Source: Sulfurimicrobium sp031426915
GTDB lineage: Bacteria > Pseudomonadota > Gammaproteobacteria > Burkholderiales > Sulfuricellaceae
Direction of reading: 5' to 3'
Length of the DNA stretch: 64,000 nucleotides
NCBI GenBank assembly: GCA_031426915.1
Contig: JASJPB010000013.1
Span: 223,070-287,069, forward strand
Program-made: the position numbers and the translations under genes
Shown: piece by piece, positions 62,241-64,000 of the stretch
How the letters are laid out: each line of letters starts with the position of its first letter
Position numbering within the stretch: the first letter of the stretch is position 1
Notes under the pieces: generated by a model
The model's input: the letters and a program-made list of their open reading frames with translations, nothing else
Told to the model about the DNA's origin: nothing
The model's database searches: none

Positions 62241-62852
62241 TCAGGCTGCGGTTTCTTCGCCCGCCGCCGCTTCGGCCAAGCCACCACGCGGTGTCGGAAT
62301 GGTTGCCACTGCTGCGTCATCGCCGTGAGCCAATTGCACGAACTCCACACCTTGCGGCAGTTTGATTTCAGACATGTGGATGGAATGACCGGCAGCCAGG
62401 TTCGCCAGATCCACTTCGATGAACTCGGGCAGATCCTTGGGCAGGCAGTTCACATCGGCTTCAGTCATGACGTGGTTGACGGTGCTGCCAGCCAGTTTCA
62501 CGCCAGGAGCCAGGTCGGCATTGATGAAATGCAGGGGCACCTTCATGTGCATTTTCTGGTTCTGGTCGACGCGCTGGAAGTCCACGTGCAGCACCAACTG
62601 CTTGAAAGGGTGCATCTGATAATCACGCAGCACCACCTGCTCCTTGGCAGAACCCATGCTCATGGTGAGGATGGAAGCGTGGAAGGATTCATGACGCAGG
62701 GCGTGATAAATTTCGTTGTGATCCAGTTCGATTACTGCGACCTCTTTGCCCGCGCCATACACGATGGCAGGGGTCTTGCCAGCATGGCGGAGACGGCGGC
62801 TCGCACCCGTTCCCTGCACCGTGCGCAAGGTTGCGTTAAATTCATTTTTCAT
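62241..62852 (-). CDS. rplY: 50S ribosomal protein L25, Ctc form
   Basis: A 203-residue L25 with the extra C-terminal TL5/Ctc domain. The N-terminal 5S-rRNA-binding domain (about 1-92) and the beta domain (about 98-185) are both present. An Ala-rich end (EAAAGEETAA) is usual. It follows prs by 77 bp that contain a hairpin. Confidence 0.95.
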   Translation of the reverse strand: MKNEFNATLRTVQGTGASRRLRHAGKTPAIVYGAGKEVAVIELDHNEIYHALRHESFHASILTMSMGSAKEQVVLRDYQMHPFKQLVLHVDFQRVDQNQKMHMKVPLHFINADLAPGVKLAGSTVNHVMTEADVNCLPKDLPEFIEVDLANLAAGHSIHMSEIKLPQGVEFVQLAHGDDAAVATIPTPRGGLAEAAAGEETAA

Positions 62853-62875
62853 TTTCTACTCCATTAGTTAACAAT

Positions 62876-62899
62876 AAACCGCCCGCGACCAGGCGGTTT
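62876..62899 (-). terminator. Hairpin between prs and rplY
   Basis: AAACCGCC and GGCGGTTT are complementary arms around an 8-nt loop. Only ATTGTT follows on the minus strand, so it may attenuate rather than stop transcription. Confidence 0.4.
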
Positions 62900-62929
62900 G
62901 ACAAACACGGCCGCGGTTTCCCGCCGCCG

Positions 62930-63880
62930 TTACTCCATGAACAAGGAACTCACCGAGTCCTCGTTGCTGATTCTGCGCATCGTTTCGGCCAGCAGTTCGG
63001 CCACCGAAAGCTGGCGGATCCGTCCGCAGGCTTTTGCTTCTTCCCGGAGCGGAATGGTGTCGGTGACGACCAGTTCGTCCAGGTGGGAATTCATCACCCG
63101 CTCCACCGCGCTGCCGGACAGCACCGGGTGGGTACAGTAGGCCACTACCCGCACCGCGCCGTGGTCTTTCAGGGCTGCCGCCGCTTCGCACAGGGTGTTG
63201 GCGGTGTCGACCAGATCGTCCATCAGCACGCAGGTACGGCCGGATACGTCGCCGATGATATTCATCACCTTGGCCACGTTGGGCTTGGGGCGGCGTTTGT
63301 CAATAATCGCCAGATCCGATTCCAGGCGTTTCGCCAGCGCACGGGCGCGCACCACGCCGCCGACATCGGGCGAGACCACGATCAGATTCTTGTGGTCATG
63401 CTTCCACACGTCGCCGAGCAAAATCGGGGAAGCGTAGATGTTGTCCACCGGGATGTCGAAAAAGCCCTGGATCTGGTCCGAGTGCAGATCCATGGTCAGC
63501 AAGCGGTCAACCCCGGCGCTTTGCAGCATGTTCGCCACCACCTTGGCGGTAATGCTCACGCGCGCGGAGCGCGGGCGGCGATCCTGGCGCGCGTAGCCGA
63601 AGTAGGGGATGGCGGCGGTGATACGCCCGGCGGAAGCGCGCTTGAGTGCGTCCACCATCACCATGACTTCCATCAGAGTGTCGTTGGTGGGCATGCAGGT
63701 GGACTGGAGTACAAAAACGTCCTTGCCACGCACATGTTCCATCAACTCGACCATGACCTCGCCATCGGAAAAGCGCCCGACTACCGCGCGCCCGAGAGGG
63801 AGATTGAGGTGTTTGACCACTTCTTCGGCAAGCCGTGGATTGGCATTGCCGGTAAAAACCATCATGCTGCCGTACGCCAT
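62930..63880 (-). CDS. prs: Ribose-phosphate pyrophosphokinase
   Basis: A 316-residue PRPP synthetase. FSDGEVMVELMEHVRGKDVFVLQST near the N-terminus, the PP-loop YFGYARQDRRPRSARVS and the ribose-5-phosphate loop DDLVDTANTLCEAA are all present. The frame extends to 63913; the ATG at 63880 (MAYGSMMVFTGNANP) matches related enzymes and the family length. Confidence 0.96.
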   Translation of the reverse strand: MAYGSMMVFTGNANPRLAEEVVKHLNLPLGRAVVGRFSDGEVMVELMEHVRGKDVFVLQSTCMPTNDTLMEVMVMVDALKRASAGRITAAIPYFGYARQDRRPRSARVSITAKVVANMLQSAGVDRLLTMDLHSDQIQGFFDIPVDNIYASPILLGDVWKHDHKNLIVVSPDVGGVVRARALAKRLESDLAIIDKRRPKPNVAKVMNIIGDVSGRTCVLMDDLVDTANTLCEAAAALKDHGAVRVVAYCTHPVLSGSAVERVMNSHLDELVVTDTIPLREEAKACGRIRQLSVAELLAETMRRISNEDSVSSLFME

Positions 63881-63913
63881 GAGGGTGCCTATCTCAGCGA
63901 ATATAAAGACCAA

Positions 63914-63940
63914 AGGGGCGGGTTTTGAACGCCCGCCCCT
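63914..63940 (-). terminator. Hairpin between tRNA-Gln and prs
   Basis: AGGGGCGGG and CCCGCCCCT pair over 9 bp around a 9-nt loop. The minus strand continues TTTGGTCTTTATA, a poor T-run, so partial termination or a processing site is likely. Confidence 0.45.
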
Positions 63941-63946
63941 GAAATA

Positions 63947-64000
63947 TGGCTGGGGAGGTAGGGATCGAACCTACGAATGCCGGAATCAAAATCCGGTGCC
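63947..64000 (-). tRNA. tRNA-Gln (anticodon TTG), 3' part
   Basis: The 3' 54 nt of a minus-strand tRNA with encoded CCA. The anticodon stem-loop is CCGGA-TTTTGAT-TCCGG, and the T arm is GTAGG-TTCGATC-CCTAC. The 5' part is outside the window. tRNA-Gln upstream of prs is a conserved arrangement. Confidence 0.93.

Overview
The window is GC-rich chromosomal DNA from a betaproteobacterium. The riboflavin/glyA operon, the miaB-phoH-ybeY-corC block and the tRNA-Gln-prs-rplY-pth-ychF order are all typical of that class. A phosphoribulokinase-family gene, a nickel-iron hydrogenase locus and many cyclic-nucleotide signalling proteins would suit a chemolithotroph of the Nitrosomonadales (Gallionellaceae/Sulfuricellaceae kind). 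The lineage is an inference from gene content; no rRNA is present.

Layout. 1-8.7 kb: the end of secA, a CHASE4-GGDEF-EAL protein coupled to a secreted alpha/beta hydrolase, a MogA protein, and two paralogous proteins of unknown function that converge on a carboxylesterase. 8.8-14.3 kb: minus-strand operon glyA-nrdR-ribD-ribE-ribBX-ribH-nusB, in which the GTP cyclohydrolase II half of RibBX lacks its zinc cysteines. 14.5-29.5 kb: a chemoreceptor, a voltage-gated-type K+ channel, cstA with its small partner, an outer-membrane barrel protein, a FecR protein, a CHASE2 cyclase, pmbA, darP, argJ, a cyclic-nucleotide-binding protein and a PrkB-type kinase with an altered P-loop. 29.6-29.9 kb: a 270-bp MITE with perfect 26-bp ends and a 4-bp CTAA duplication. 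30-38.6 kb: a large PAS/GAF/GGDEF sensor, divergent tRNA-Arg and tRNA-Met genes, an ankyrin lipoprotein and miaB-phoH-ybeY-corC.

38.6-56.3 kb is a complete [NiFe]-hydrogenase locus of the Hyb (hydrogenase-2) type: hybO-hybA-hybB-hybC-hybD-hupF-hybE-hupK-hypA-hypB-hypF-(toxin-antitoxin)-hypC-hypD-hypE-hoxA, all on the minus strand. A strong sigma-54 promoter match lies just upstream of hybO. The predicted sigma-54 activator HoxA is the last gene, while the nickel sensor nikR and the HoxJ/HupT kinase are divergent from the promoter. Subunits, maturation factors, nickel sensing and two-component control therefore sit together. A PIN/Phd toxin-antitoxin pair with its own promoter and operator palindrome is threaded between hypF and hypC.

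56.4-58.2 kb is AT-richer accessory DNA: a BrnT/BrnA pair, a promoter-terminator unit that may encode a small RNA, an unrecognised gene, and what looks like a degenerate copy of the hoxJ 3' end. 58.2-64 kb returns to housekeeping genes (ychF, rsuA, pth, rplY, prs, tRNA-Gln).
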